Of a stretch of 64,000 bases of DNA, positions 25,451 to 35,151 are shown piece by piece. A program made the position numbers and the translations under genes. The notes beneath the pieces are model-generated. The model made no database searches and was not told where the DNA came from. It saw nothing but the letters and a program-made list of their open reading frames with translations. The stretch spans positions 7,730 to 71,729 of the forward strand of contig CAYRDX010000016.1 in NCBI GenBank assembly GCA_964423205.1, written 5' to 3'. The first letter of the stretch is position 1; each line of letters begins with the position of its first letter. The DNA is from UBA6168 sp964423205. GTDB lineage: Bacteria > Bacteroidota > Bacteroidia > Chitinophagales > Saprospiraceae.

Positions 25451-25794
25451 TCACCAGAGGCTTCTCACTTCAGCAACAAGGTTATCATCCTTAACCAGAC
25501 TCTCAGCAAAAGTCTTATGGCCTCGTGGTGCCAATAAGAAGAGCTTTCCTCCTTTTCTGGAAGCTAAAGTGCGAGTTTCCATTTGGAAATCTTCCTTTGA
25601 ACCTCCTTCGTCTTAATTGCTACTTCGATGTAACTCTTTCCACCTGTTCGTAATCCAGTGATATCGGGTGTACAGGTATCGTCGTAGTCATCAGCTTTTA
25701 CAAAATGTTTTGGTGTTTCAAATTCCTCATGCCTAGCTCTGATATTTGAAAAACCTCTTTTTTTGCCCATTCCAGGGCCTGGTCCATATATCAA
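25451..25794 (-). pseudogene. Frameshifted remnant of a ~110-residue protein of unknown function
   Basis: The first frame (from a TTG at 25792-25794; the first ATG is at 25770) reads 'IYGPGPGMGKKRGFSNIRAR', 'CTPDITGLRTGGKSYIEVAI' and '..QRKISKWKLAL', then stops at 25564. The +1 frame continues sensibly as 'LASRKGGKLFLLAPRGHKTF..LVKDDNLVAEVRSLW' and stops at 25451. One extra base near 25565 would join the two. 'D-T-G-L....YIEVA.K' looks like a PD-(D/E)XK nuclease-type core (D...E-x-K), but this is only a pattern match. It could be a real decay or a sequencing error. Confidence 0.55.
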
Positions 25795-25799
25795 TTTTC

Positions 25800-26332
25800 C
25801 ATTAGATAATAAGTTATCGTTAGCAAATGACCTGCAATTAGCCAGAATCTCGAATTGTAGTGGAGAGTTGTAGCGGGGCTACAAGAGTGGAGGTTTTTGC
25901 GGGAAGTAAACGAAATTATTGATAGATAAATCGAAAGAAAACGAAAATTTTAACTGCTGCATACGCTAAAGGTAACAAAAAAATCAAGTTTCGGTTTGCT
26001 ATAACCTTTATTTTTTTGAAGTTTGAAGTTTTGGAAGTGATATTCCAACTATCGTTTCGTTAATGTCAGAACCTGTTTTGCAGTGCTTTTTTGCGATATG
26101 CAACATGTCTTCATTAGCATCGATACCTCTATTTTGTTATTGGTTTTCAGTAAATTATAACCTGCTAATCAATTGAATGCGATTGCTGGTAATTGCAATT
26201 TGCTCGTACTTGGTTTTTCATCTTCCTAAAGCTAATATAGTAGCAAAATTAAATTTTGAAAAAACCTGAAATCTCTGTAAGAATCCGTAATGCGTTCTTC
26301 AGCTGAATAAAGTATAATTTTACCGTAAATAA
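25800..26332. other. Long AT-rich intergenic region
   Basis: About 530 bp with no supportable gene. The only structure seen is a short perfect hairpin around 25869-25885 (TTGTAGC, GGG, GCTACAA). Confidence 0.4.
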
Positions 26333-27409
26333 TTACTCAGTGCTTTTCTCCAGGAACATGGATAGTTCAGACGGCCAAATACAGGTGCCGAGGAATTTGT
26401 TGCTTATGATATGTCTAATCATTAGCCACTTCTTTTGGTTAAGGAAATGAACAAACTCCTGGGCGAGTAACACATCAACATCAAACAGGTAATATTTTGC
26501 GTGCAAAGGATGCCAACCTAACAGGATAAATTTTTCCTCCCCTCTTTCCGGAGAACCTTTTATTAATACACAGGCATTAAACTCTAGAGGAGATAATCCT
26601 TCATTGATGTGATAGGGCAAAATATGAAAAGCATATGCTCCCTGACAAGAGCATTCCTTTAAAAACTTCAAAACCAGATTGAGCCTGAACAAAGTTGCAT
26701 CAAAAAGCCAATTCACATTTTTAATGTCTTGCCAGGGCTTCCATTGTTGGTGGAGCAGGTCGTAATATTGCACGTTTCCGGGCCTGAGCTTGTATTGAAA
26801 CATGGGAAGGTCTTTGGCAATAAAACCCGGGTAATAAAAAGTACAACCGCTCATTTTCGCGAATTCAATTTCCAAAAGCATGGTAAAAATACCCAAACTG
26901 TAATCCTTGAAATCCGGGTGCCAGGCTGCCTCCAGCGAAGCAATGCTCAATTTGCCGGCATCAAAGACACTAAATGCAACGAGTTGTTGTTCATGAAAAA
27001 CCTGCAATTCCAAACTGCAATAATGAAATGCTTCGCTACCCCGGAAAACCAGATAATCAAAACCTGGAATCTGAGGCCATCGGTGAATTTCAGACTTATA
27101 CAACTGCCACAATTCCTCCTTGCTGGCAGTTGGCTGATAAGGGCCAATCTCTACACGGAACAATTCACTGTTCCTCCTGAGTAGTTTCCTATGCCGCTTT
27201 TTGAACTGGAAGTCATTAAGGGCAATTCGAAGCATCACTCCTGATCTCCACTCGGCTTCAATGGCATTAAATGTAGAAGTGACAGCAAAATTCCCATGAC
27301 GAAACCAACCATGTTCCAACATTGTATCGATGGAATCTGGTGTAAGGCTCTTTATTTGCTTTCTGCCATACAACGCATTTGGGAATTCATGTTCAATTCT
27401 TTCTATCAT
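26333..27409 (-). CDS. Arginyl-tRNA-protein transferase (Ate1)-like protein
   Basis: 358 residues. 'GWFRHGNFAVTSTFN' and 'LRIALNDFQFKKRHRKLLRR' resemble the N-terminal part of the Ate/Bpt family. 'LVAFSVFDAGKLSIASLEAA', 'DYSLGIFTMLLEIEFAK' and 'CTFYYPGFIAKDLPMFQYKL' are the GNAT-like C-terminal domain. Family members add Arg or Leu to protein N-termini for N-degron turnover, but Bacteroidota versions are little studied and the N-terminal Cys motif of Ate1 is not present here. A start at 27409 gives a sensible length. It is preceded by the ftsZ terminator and is thus a separate unit. Confidence 0.75.
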   Translation of the reverse strand: MIERIEHEFPNALYGRKQIKSLTPDSIDTMLEHGWFRHGNFAVTSTFNAIEAEWRSGVMLRIALNDFQFKKRHRKLLRRNSELFRVEIGPYQPTASKEELWQLYKSEIHRWPQIPGFDYLVFRGSEAFHYCSLELQVFHEQQLVAFSVFDAGKLSIASLEAAWHPDFKDYSLGIFTMLLEIEFAKMSGCTFYYPGFIAKDLPMFQYKLRPGNVQYYDLLHQQWKPWQDIKNVNWLFDATLFRLNLVLKFLKECSCQGAYAFHILPYHINEGLSPLEFNACVLIKGSPERGEEKFILLGWHPLHAKYYLFDVDVLLAQEFVHFLNQKKWLMIRHIISNKFLGTCIWPSELSMFLEKSTE

Positions 27410-27498
27410 ACCAAAGTGATGGTCGGTCAGATAATGGAAGAAGCCAAGATAAGTTTAATTGTGAACTGTGTTTTAATAGCCAGCCTTCAGTTTACAGC

Positions 27499-27529
27499 AA
27501 AAAAAAGACTTGGGCACCTGGCCCAAGTC
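27499..27529 (-). terminator. Terminator at the end of the dcw cluster (after ftsZ)
   Basis: A perfect 9-bp stem GACTTGGGC/GCCCAAGTC (27507-27515 with 27521-27529) is followed on the minus strand by eight T (27506-27499). It lies about 95 bp after ftsZ. Confidence 0.92.
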
Positions 27530-27622
27530 GAAATGGTTTAGCAAGTTATGATGGCTAAAATAAAAAGTATGCTAATTAGAATTGAAAACCTGACGGTTTG
27601 TAATGACACTCAAAACCGTGGT

Positions 27623-29071
27623 TTAATCCACCTGATCGTGCAGATAGGAATTGCCGGTTCTCAATACTGGCTCCTCTTCATCAGAAATGGTCCAGCGGGA
27701 ATACGCCTGCTCAGATGAATGCGGAACATCATCGAGGTCAACACCCTTGCGCAAATAGGCCGGTTGCATTTCTAATTCATTGACGGTGCGGGGGTTGCTC
27801 AATTTCGGTTTAGTGTTAATGCTCGCTGATCTTTCCCGCCTTTTGCGGTCAGCCAAAATTCTCCTTTTCTCCTCCAACTCATCAAGGTCATTTTCATCAT
27901 TGACATAAAAATCGTCAGCTTCATGTTTATTAAATCTGCCGGTACCGCCTCTGACAGAATCGAACTCGAAAACATTGGCGTTTTGGTCTTCTTCTTCAAA
28001 ACCAAGACCCTTCAGTTTACTGGGTTGAAATTCGTTGTCTTCCAGAGACACCCTGATTTGGCGGGCATTGGACCGGCGGTCTTCTTGGTGGGCATTCCTT
28101 TGAATAGTTGTTCGTTCAAAACCCGTAGCAATAACAGTTACACTTATTTTATCACCGAGTTTCTCTTCGTAACAATTTCCCCAGATGAGGTTTGTGCCCT
28201 TGCCGGCTTCTTCCTGGACAAATTCTGTAATTTCAAAAATCTCGTCCATGGTCACTTCTTTTCTGCCGGAAGTAATATTCACAAGTATGTGTTGTGCTCC
28301 TTTGATGTTATTGTCTTCGAGAAGAGGAGAATTCAGTGCTTCATCGACCGCACGCTTGGCACGGTTCTCACCTTCTGCCTCACCGGTACCCATAATAGCT
28401 ACGCCGCTGCCACGCATGACGGTGTTAACGTCTTCAAAGTCGACGTTTACATAACCAGGTACGGTGATGATTTCCGCAATGCCCTTGGCAGCAGTGGTGA
28501 GGATGTTGTCAGCCTGCCCGAAGGCCTGGGAAATTTGCAGATTTCCATGGATGGCCCGTAGCTTATCGTTGGAAATCACAATGAGGGTATCTACGTTTTT
28601 CTTTAGTTCTTCGAGTCCTTCAAAGCCTTGACATACCCGTTTATTGCCCTCAAAAGTGAAGGGCAGGGTAACGATGGCAACAGTCAGAATATCCATCTCC
28701 TGTGCAGCTTTTGCAATGATAGGAGCGGCTCCGGTACCGGTTCCACCACCCATACCAGCAGTGATGAACACCATTTTACATCCCTCTTCGAGGTAAGATT
28801 TCACATCTTCGATACTTTCCTCACAGGCAAGTTTACCGATGTTGGGTTTGGAACCTGCGCCTCGACCTTCGGTCAAGGTAGGGCCGAGTTGGATTTTTAC
28901 TGGGACTGGGCTTTGATCCATTGCTTGCTTGTCGGTATTACATATCGCAAAGTCAACACCAAAGATGCCCTGCTTAAACATGTGTGTAACAGCATTACTG
29001 CCTCCACCTCCTACACCAAGAACCTTGATGATAGGCTTTTCATTGGAATCATCTATTAGCTTGAAAATCAT
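27623..29071 (-). CDS. ftsZ: Cell division protein FtsZ
   Basis: 482 residues from the ATG at 29069-29071 (MIFKLIDDSNEKPIIKVLGV). The longer frame to 29155 has an unlikely 28-residue prefix. 'GVGGGGSNAVTHM' (about 18-30), the tubulin signature 'GMGGGTGTGAAP' (about 106-117) and 'TLPFTFEGNKR' are present. The GTPase and C-terminal domains end near 330. A ~150-residue charged linker follows, with a late 'PAYLRKGVDL' segment typical of Bacteroidota FtsZ, then a divergent tail. FtsZ polymerises with GTP into the division ring. It is the last gene of the dcw operon and has a strong terminator. Confidence 0.98.
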   Translation of the reverse strand: MIFKLIDDSNEKPIIKVLGVGGGGSNAVTHMFKQGIFGVDFAICNTDKQAMDQSPVPVKIQLGPTLTEGRGAGSKPNIGKLACEESIEDVKSYLEEGCKMVFITAGMGGGTGTGAAPIIAKAAQEMDILTVAIVTLPFTFEGNKRVCQGFEGLEELKKNVDTLIVISNDKLRAIHGNLQISQAFGQADNILTTAAKGIAEIITVPGYVNVDFEDVNTVMRGSGVAIMGTGEAEGENRAKRAVDEALNSPLLEDNNIKGAQHILVNITSGRKEVTMDEIFEITEFVQEEAGKGTNLIWGNCYEEKLGDKISVTVIATGFERTTIQRNAHQEDRRSNARQIRVSLEDNEFQPSKLKGLGFEEEDQNANVFEFDSVRGGTGRFNKHEADDFYVNDENDLDELEEKRRILADRKRRERSASINTKPKLSNPRTVNELEMQPAYLRKGVDLDDVPHSSEQAYSRWTISDEEEPVLRTGNSYLHDQVD

Positions 29072-29204
29072 AACTGCTGAATTTGGACTTTGAATGCTTC
29101 CCAATTTGCCAAAACAGGAACGGAAACAGGAGGCAAAACTTCGAAAAAGAAACAAACAAAGACTTGGTTAAATAATGTATTGTTTTGAGTGTCAGTAATT
29201 CATT

Positions 29205-30524
29205 TTAAAATTTTGAATCGGGTTCAGTCTGGAACCATTCCTTTGTTTTCTGGAAAATATTGTCCAGCCATTTATTGGATGAGGCATTTGCTTCCTCCAA
29301 TTCCTCCGCAGCTTTCAAAGGATCTTTCTCTGCTTTGTAGCTGATTTTTCCATCTTCCAGGTCTTGGATTCCTTTAAGCAATAATCCTACTGCTGTCGCA
29401 AACACAGGGCTGCTTAACTGATCGCTGTAACCATGTGCCAGATGCTCTACAGGTATCCCGATTCGAGTGCTGATACCAGTATGGTATTCTGTCAGTTTGT
29501 CGATATGATTCAGTAATGCACCGCCACCAGTCAATACTATTCCACCAATGAGTTTGTTTTCATAACCACTGCGGCGAAGTTCCCAAACAAAGTAGTCGAG
29601 GATTTCTTCCGCCCTGGCCTGAATGATGTGAGCCAGGTTTTTTTCCGAAATTTCTTTCGGTTCGCGGCCCTTTAATCCAGGAATGGTTATGATGCGGTTG
29701 TCATAAACTTCGTCAGCAAGAGCAGAACCAAATCTGACTTTCAGCTTTTCAGCCTGCTGCTGCATCACATTGCAGCCCTCTTTGATGTCTCTTGTAATAA
29801 CATTTCCGCCAAAAGGAATGACAGCGGTATGGCGGATGATGCCATCTTTGAATACCGTAATATCGGTGGTGCCGCCACCAATATCCACAAGTGCAACGCC
29901 GGCTTCTTTTTCTTCATCACTCAGAACGGCGGTTGCGCTGGCTATGGGCTCTAAAGTCAGGTTGGCTACATGAAGCCCGGCTCTCTGCACGCACTTTACG
30001 ATATTTTGGGTGGCAGAAATCTGACCGGTAATGATGTGGAAATTGGCTTCCAGCCTTACACCACTCATTCCGATGGGGTCAATGATTCCCTGCTCGTCAT
30101 CCACCGTGTATTCCTGAGGAATAACATGGATAATTTTATCACCGGGAGGGAGTACCAGTTTGAACATATCATTGACCAGTTTCTCAATGTCAGCCATTGA
30201 GATTTCGGTGTGTATATATTCTCTGGTGAGCATGCCGCGGTGCTGCAGGCTTTTAATGTGCTGGCCAGCAATGCCGACGTGGGCAATTGTAAATTTTTGC
30301 CCGGCGAATCGCTGGGCTATGTCCACAGCATCGGTTATTGCTTTGACGGTTTTTTCGATATTGGAAACTACTCCGCGGGATACACCCTCACTTTCGACTT
30401 TTCCGATTCCGAGAATTTCAAGCCGGCCATGTTTGTTTTTGTATCCCGCAAGTGCGCATACTTTTGTCGTGCCTATGTCCAGGGCAACTACAAATTCCTG
30501 ATTGGTTAAGTCAGAATTCATCAT
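29205..30524 (-). CDS. ftsA: Cell division protein FtsA
   Basis: 439 residues, an actin-fold ATPase. 'VVALDIGTTKVCALAG' is phosphate-1, 'VALVDIGGGTTDITVF' phosphate-2 and 'IGGIVLTGGGALL' the adenosine motif. The 1C (SHS2) region lies at about 85-165. The C-terminal 'NKWLDNIFQKTKEWF' should be the amphipathic membrane-binding helix. FtsA ties FtsZ filaments to the cytoplasmic membrane. Two ATGs stand together at the start, and the first was used. The gap to ftsZ is 133 bp, long for this operon. Confidence 0.97.
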   Translation of the reverse strand: MMNSDLTNQEFVVALDIGTTKVCALAGYKNKHGRLEILGIGKVESEGVSRGVVSNIEKTVKAITDAVDIAQRFAGQKFTIAHVGIAGQHIKSLQHRGMLTREYIHTEISMADIEKLVNDMFKLVLPPGDKIIHVIPQEYTVDDEQGIIDPIGMSGVRLEANFHIITGQISATQNIVKCVQRAGLHVANLTLEPIASATAVLSDEEKEAGVALVDIGGGTTDITVFKDGIIRHTAVIPFGGNVITRDIKEGCNVMQQQAEKLKVRFGSALADEVYDNRIITIPGLKGREPKEISEKNLAHIIQARAEEILDYFVWELRRSGYENKLIGGIVLTGGGALLNHIDKLTEYHTGISTRIGIPVEHLAHGYSDQLSSPVFATAVGLLLKGIQDLEDGKISYKAEKDPLKAAEELEEANASSNKWLDNIFQKTKEWFQTEPDSKF

Positions 30525-30588
30525 AACATGGTTAATTTATACTGATTATGTTTGGTTGTTTTTTCTTTATCTCAATAGAATATTACAA

Positions 30589-31374
30589 TCATCGCTCACA
30601 AACTACCTGGCTTGCAAATCTCAAATCAATCGTCCGGTATTTTTGCCATCCTTCACGGCTCATTCCTTCCAGGTAAAATATTTTCAATTTTTTCATTTTA
30701 TCTTCCAAGCCTTCTATGTTTCCTAAAATGACTGCCTGGTCTCCAACTTTCGGTATGAGCACGTATTCGCTCCTGTTGTTCACATAAATCTGCTCGAACA
30801 TAGCCTTCCACAAATCATCAGCAGCGATGAACTGGGCTAGCTGATACAAATCTTTCATTCCATGGCGACGCTTTTTCAGAAAATCAGGAGTATGAGGTGG
30901 CACTTTCCCGTTGACAACCAGCGTTCTGGATGTGAAATGTTTCGACAATGGCACCCGAAATCCATCTTTGTCGATGTAATATTGTGCACCAACTTCATCA
31001 AAGACCCGCATTATAGGCTCTCTTTGCTCCACATATATCTTTATTCTGCTGTTGGCTGTCAGCGCAACTTCTGCATTCAACACAAAGGGGTCTTCTTCCA
31101 AAATCCTCTCAATTCTATCTACATCAACGCCACCGGCAGCTTGCTCATCGAGCGATCCACCCAGGCTTCTGTTGATAATTTTGATGATGTCGGCACTGTC
31201 AATCAGGAAATTTCCACCTTCCAGAGGTTCTACTTTAACCACAGTGGCATGAACAACCATTTCTTTCTTGCGCTCCACGGCAGCTGCCACGATAACGAAA
31301 ATCATTATCCCGCCCAGCAGCCACCAAAATCGCTGCATCCCTGTCCTGTTCGTATTTTCTGTTTGGCTTTCCAT
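30589..31374 (-). CDS. ftsQ: Cell division protein FtsQ
   Basis: 261 residues: a short cytoplasmic tail, one transmembrane helix (about 13-32, 'MQRFWWLLGGIMIFVIVAAA'), then a POTRA-like and beta domain in the periplasm ('VDVDRIERILEEDPFVLNAE', 'IKIYVEQREPIMRVFD', 'YYIDKDGFRVPLS'). FtsQ connects early and late divisome proteins by binding FtsB/FtsL. It starts 8 bp after murC. Sequence conservation is weak in this family, and the call rests on layout and on position between murC and ftsA. Confidence 0.9.
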   Translation of the reverse strand: MESQTENTNRTGMQRFWWLLGGIMIFVIVAAAVERKKEMVVHATVVKVEPLEGGNFLIDSADIIKIINRSLGGSLDEQAAGGVDVDRIERILEEDPFVLNAEVALTANSRIKIYVEQREPIMRVFDEVGAQYYIDKDGFRVPLSKHFTSRTLVVNGKVPPHTPDFLKKRRHGMKDLYQLAQFIAADDLWKAMFEQIYVNNRSEYVLIPKVGDQAVILGNIEGLEDKMKKLKIFYLEGMSREGWQKYRTIDLRFASQVVCER

Positions 31375-31382
31375 GTTATTAT

Positions 31383-32744
31383 TTATTTCCTTTTCAACAG
31401 TATCTCTTTTATCTGTCCGACAAACGTATCGATATCACCTGCTCCCAACGTCAGTAAGACCTCAAAGTCTTTCTCTTCAACCACCTTTATCAAGCCCTCT
31501 TTGCTGGTCAATATCCTGCTGCTGTTTTTCATTTTTTCAAAAATCACTTTCGAACTGATTCCAGATATGGGTTCTTCCCTCGCCGCATAAATATCCATCA
31601 GTATGATTTCATCCAATTTGTCCAACTCCTCGGCAAAGCCATCCATAAAATCCCGTGTGCGGCTGTACAGGTGCGGTTGGAAAATGCCACTGATTTTTTT
31701 CCCGGGAAATAATTCGCGTGCTGCACTTACAGCAGCTTTAATTTCCGTGGGGTGGTGGGCATAATCGTCGATGAAGACTGTGTCATCTGTGCGAAGCACC
31801 ATTTCAAAACGCCTCTTTATTCCTTTGAAGGAGACCAGCGCCTTTCTTGCCGAAGATTCTGTAACACCCAGGTGAATTCCCACTGCCATGGCGGCGCAGG
31901 CATTTTCGATATTGTGCCGACCCGGCATGGACGTTTTCAGCAACTCCCAATGAATTCCTTTTGAAGGAGCTAAAAAGTCAAAAACGAAGTAACCATCAGA
32001 GCTGACTCTAACATTAGTAGCTCTGTAACCGCCATTGTTTACACCGAATGTTTCAAAATCATTTTTGTCAAAATTCACTGCCAGGCTATGCTGAATCAGT
32101 TTTATGCCGCCGGGTTTCAACCTTTTCATAAACTCCTTGAATCCCGTTTCATGCACTTTTTCGGCATCGCCGTAAATGTCGAGGTGATCGGCATCCATGC
32201 TTAGCAAGACCGCCACATCAGGCGAAAGGTGCAGGAAACTGCGGTCAAACTCATCAGCTTCCACAACCACCCAATCACTGCTACCCTGCACATAATTTGA
32301 CTTCCAGTTTTGGGCTATACCACCCAAAAAGGCTGTGCATGCGATTCCGCCACAATGCAACAGGTGTGTGACCATTGAGGAAGTAGTCGTTTTGCCATGT
32401 GTGCCGGCAACTGCAACCGTTTTTTGGTTGCGGCTGATCATACCCAGCACTTCTGCTCTTTTTTTCAATGGCGTCTGCCTTTCCTGAAAATAGTCCCATG
32501 CCTTATGCGATTTTGGTATGGCTGGTGTCCAAACCACCAGGTCTATTTCCTTTGGAATCAGCGACACATCCTCTACATAGTGAATTGTCATCCCTTCTTC
32601 GACCAGCTTTCTGGTCAGGGTTGTTTCGGTTTTATCGTAACCATATATCTCCATGCCGCGCTGAAGAAAATACCGGGCAATTGCCGACATGCCTATCCCG
32701 CCAATTCCCAGAAAATACACCCTCTTTACGGCATCGAGTTCCAT
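31383..32744 (-). CDS. murC: UDP-N-acetylmuramate--L-alanine ligase
   Basis: 453 residues. 'YFLGIGGIGMSAIARYF' is the N-terminal UDP-binding loop. 'VAVAGTHGKTTTSSM' (about 110-124) is the P-loop, and 'DDYAHHPTEIKA' is the family signature before the C-terminal domain. The enzyme adds L-Ala to UDP-MurNAc with ATP, the first step of stem-peptide assembly in the cytoplasm. 18 bp separate it from murG and 8 bp from ftsQ. Confidence 0.98.
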   Translation of the reverse strand: MELDAVKRVYFLGIGGIGMSAIARYFLQRGMEIYGYDKTETTLTRKLVEEGMTIHYVEDVSLIPKEIDLVVWTPAIPKSHKAWDYFQERQTPLKKRAEVLGMISRNQKTVAVAGTHGKTTTSSMVTHLLHCGGIACTAFLGGIAQNWKSNYVQGSSDWVVVEADEFDRSFLHLSPDVAVLLSMDADHLDIYGDAEKVHETGFKEFMKRLKPGGIKLIQHSLAVNFDKNDFETFGVNNGGYRATNVRVSSDGYFVFDFLAPSKGIHWELLKTSMPGRHNIENACAAMAVGIHLGVTESSARKALVSFKGIKRRFEMVLRTDDTVFIDDYAHHPTEIKAAVSAARELFPGKKISGIFQPHLYSRTRDFMDGFAEELDKLDEIILMDIYAAREEPISGISSKVIFEKMKNSSRILTSKEGLIKVVEEKDFEVLLTLGAGDIDTFVGQIKEILLKRK

Positions 32745-32762
32745 GTTTTCAAATGTTTGCGT

Positions 32763-33860
32763 TCAGTTTTTAACCAACCCAATCACCTCTTTGGCTATGT
32801 CCTCGGCGGCGTTGGGTCTTGCCATTTTCCTGATGTTATTGCTCAGTCGGACTGAAAGTGCTTCATTCCTCAGAACCTCAAGTGCAGTCCACATCATTTC
32901 ACCTTCAGCCACTCCATCTTTTACCAATAAGGCAGCATCTTTTTCAACCAGTGCCAGGGCATTTTTTGTCTGATGGTCCTCCGCCACGTTTGGTGAAGGC
33001 ACCAGAATAGCTGGTTTACCTACCAGGCACAATTCCGAAATGGTGAGGGCGCCTGCGCGACCAATAATCACATCGGCTGCAGCATAAGCCAGGTCCATTC
33101 TGTCGATAAAGTCAATGACTATTACACCTGGCAGTTTTGCAGTTTCACAGGCAGTATATGTTCCAATGTAAAACTTGCCAGCCTGCCAAATCACCTGTAC
33201 ATCTTCATTTTCAGAAAGTAACTCAGTGCTTGCTGCCATCGCTTCGTTAAGGGTGCGTGCACCAAGACTTCCACCTACCACGAAAACTGTTTTCTTGTTT
33301 TTGTCCAATCCGAAGTGGCTGTATGCATCTGTTCTTTTAGTATCCAGTTTTTCAAAAAAATCAGCTCGAACAGGGTTACCTGTAAGGACAATCTTTTCAG
33401 CCGGAAAAAAGCGCTCCATGCCATCGTAAGCCACGCATATTCTTGCTGACTTTTTAGCCAGAATGCGGTTGGTTACACCCGGGAAAGAATTCTGTTCCTG
33501 CAATAGAGCCGGAATACCAAGTGCCGTGGCTACATTGAGTGTAGGACCACTGGCATACCCTCCTACTCCAACGGCTACATCGGGTTTGAAATCCTGGACA
33601 ATTTTTCGTGCTTTCCACCAACTCGAAGCGAGTTTGACTGGAAAAAGCAGGTTCTGCCATGTCAATTTTCGCTGGAAGCCGCTTATCCACAATGCTTCGA
33701 TGGGATATCCGGCTTTTGGAACTTTTTCCATTTCCAGCTTTCCTTTTGCCCCCACAAAAAGAATGTAAGTATCAGGTCTTAGCTTTTTTATAGCATCGGC
33801 AATGGCAATGGCGGGAAACACATGTCCGCCAGTACCACCGCCTGAAATAATCACTTTCAT
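32763..33860 (-). CDS. murG: UDP-GlcNAc:lipid I N-acetylglucosaminyltransferase
   Basis: 365 residues. 'VIISGGGTGGHVFPAIAIAD' is the first glycine-rich loop, 'GVGGYASGPT' the third, and 'IIGRAGALTISELCLVGKPA' the UDP-GlcNAc site in the C-terminal Rossmann domain. MurG is a peripheral enzyme on the inner face of the membrane and converts lipid I to lipid II. It is 12 bp from ftsW. Confidence 0.98.
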   Translation of the reverse strand: MKVIISGGGTGGHVFPAIAIADAIKKLRPDTYILFVGAKGKLEMEKVPKAGYPIEALWISGFQRKLTWQNLLFPVKLASSWWKARKIVQDFKPDVAVGVGGYASGPTLNVATALGIPALLQEQNSFPGVTNRILAKKSARICVAYDGMERFFPAEKIVLTGNPVRADFFEKLDTKRTDAYSHFGLDKNKKTVFVVGGSLGARTLNEAMAASTELLSENEDVQVIWQAGKFYIGTYTACETAKLPGVIVIDFIDRMDLAYAAADVIIGRAGALTISELCLVGKPAILVPSPNVAEDHQTKNALALVEKDAALLVKDGVAEGEMMWTALEVLRNEALSVRLSNNIRKMARPNAAEDIAKEVIGLVKN

Positions 33861-33872
33861 ATTCTCATAGCT

Positions 33873-35126
33873 TTAGGGCGTATTATCCCAGGTCATTGGA
33901 TTTGAACTACCCCCACTTTTCTTCAATGTTTGCCCCGCCAATGGCGTTTCAGCCACTGCCATTTCAGCCGGACTAACCGGATTTTGCTGTGCTGTGGCCT
34001 GTTCTATATACCTACTCACACTTAATATGATTCCGAAGAAAATGCAGGAGAAAATAGCCGAAGTACCTCCCCAACTCACCAGCGGCAATGTCAGACCGCC
34101 AACCGGAACAAGGTGCACTGAAATGGCCATATTGGCTAAGGCCTGTATGACGATGTTCATAGTCAGGCCCATCGTTATCATGGCCCCAAACGATTTCTCA
34201 CTTTTAGTCACCAGAGCAGTTGCCCTGAAAAAAAGCAGGACGTACAATGCTAACAATATGAGGCCTCCAAACAGGCCATATTCCTCCATGAATACGGCAT
34301 AGATAAAATCGGCGTAGGGAGTTGGAAGATAATTCCGCTGTATGCTGTTGCCAGGGCCTCTTCCAATAAATTCTCCATTGGCAATGGCAATCTTGGCCTG
34401 CTGATTTTGGAAAGTTCCCTCAGCCCTGTCGTCGAGAAATTCCGATACCCTGGTGGTCCAGGTATCCACCCTGACATGTTCCGGGGCAAATTGCCATACG
34501 ACAATCAGGAAAGAAAACATGACTATCCACAGCAACACCAGTAATCCGAGGTACTTGACGTCCACCCTGCCGATAAACATCATCAGGAATGTTGTCGCAA
34601 ATAGCACCAAGGCAGTTGATAAATCCGAGGGTGCTATCAAACCGCAGATAATAATGATGGGCAAAATAATGGGCACAAAGGCTTTACTGAAGTCTTTGAT
34701 GTAGTCCTTATGTCTCGTAATTTCTCTTGCAACAAGCAGTATAAGTGCCAATTTAGCGAAATCAGAAGTCTGGAATGTGAAACCCAGGAAAGGAATCTGA
34801 ATCCAGCGCCGTGCATGATTGATTTCCACACCAAAAGCCAATGTGAACATCAGCAACAGCACTGCCAGAACCCACAACCATGGCGCCATTTTCATAAAGC
34901 GCATGTAAGGGGTAAGGTATGCCAGGTAGGCCATAAATAGTCCAAACCCGATGATGAACACATGTTTGATGAGGTAAGAAGTAGTATTGCCACCGCTGAG
35001 TTTGTAGGCAATAGTTCCGGTGCTGCTGTACACTGCCAGCACAGAAAATATCGACAACACTGCCAGAATCATCCAGATGACTCTGTCACCTCTTAACTCC
35101 GCATATAATCTTGCTCCGAAACTCAT
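33873..35126 (-). CDS. ftsW: SEDS-family peptidoglycan glycosyltransferase FtsW
   Basis: 417 residues with about ten transmembrane helices. 'ARRWIQIPFLGFTFQTSDFA' and 'IGRGPGNSIQRNYLPTPYAD' with 'FIYAVFMEEYGLFGG' are SEDS signatures, and 'LPLVSWGGTSAIFSCIFFG' is the late conserved loop. FtsW polymerises lipid II at the septum together with its class B PBP partner FtsI, encoded upstream. The last ~45 residues are a polar cytoplasmic tail. Confidence 0.96.
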   Translation of the reverse strand: MSFGARLYAELRGDRVIWMILAVLSIFSVLAVYSSTGTIAYKLSGGNTTSYLIKHVFIIGFGLFMAYLAYLTPYMRFMKMAPWLWVLAVLLLMFTLAFGVEINHARRWIQIPFLGFTFQTSDFAKLALILLVAREITRHKDYIKDFSKAFVPIILPIIIICGLIAPSDLSTALVLFATTFLMMFIGRVDVKYLGLLVLLWIVMFSFLIVVWQFAPEHVRVDTWTTRVSEFLDDRAEGTFQNQQAKIAIANGEFIGRGPGNSIQRNYLPTPYADFIYAVFMEEYGLFGGLILLALYVLLFFRATALVTKSEKSFGAMITMGLTMNIVIQALANMAISVHLVPVGGLTLPLVSWGGTSAIFSCIFFGIILSVSRYIEQATAQQNPVSPAEMAVAETPLAGQTLKKSGGSSNPMTWDNTP

Positions 35127-35151
35127 GACGATGGTTGTAGTTTGTTAGTTC

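Noticed and set aside
27598..29193. 13-base inverted match (gttttgagtgtca) on either side of ftsZ
   Set aside because: One copy is in the ftsA-ftsZ gap and one just after ftsZ, but a single 13-base match in 64 kb can arise by chance and neither copy lies in a larger structure.
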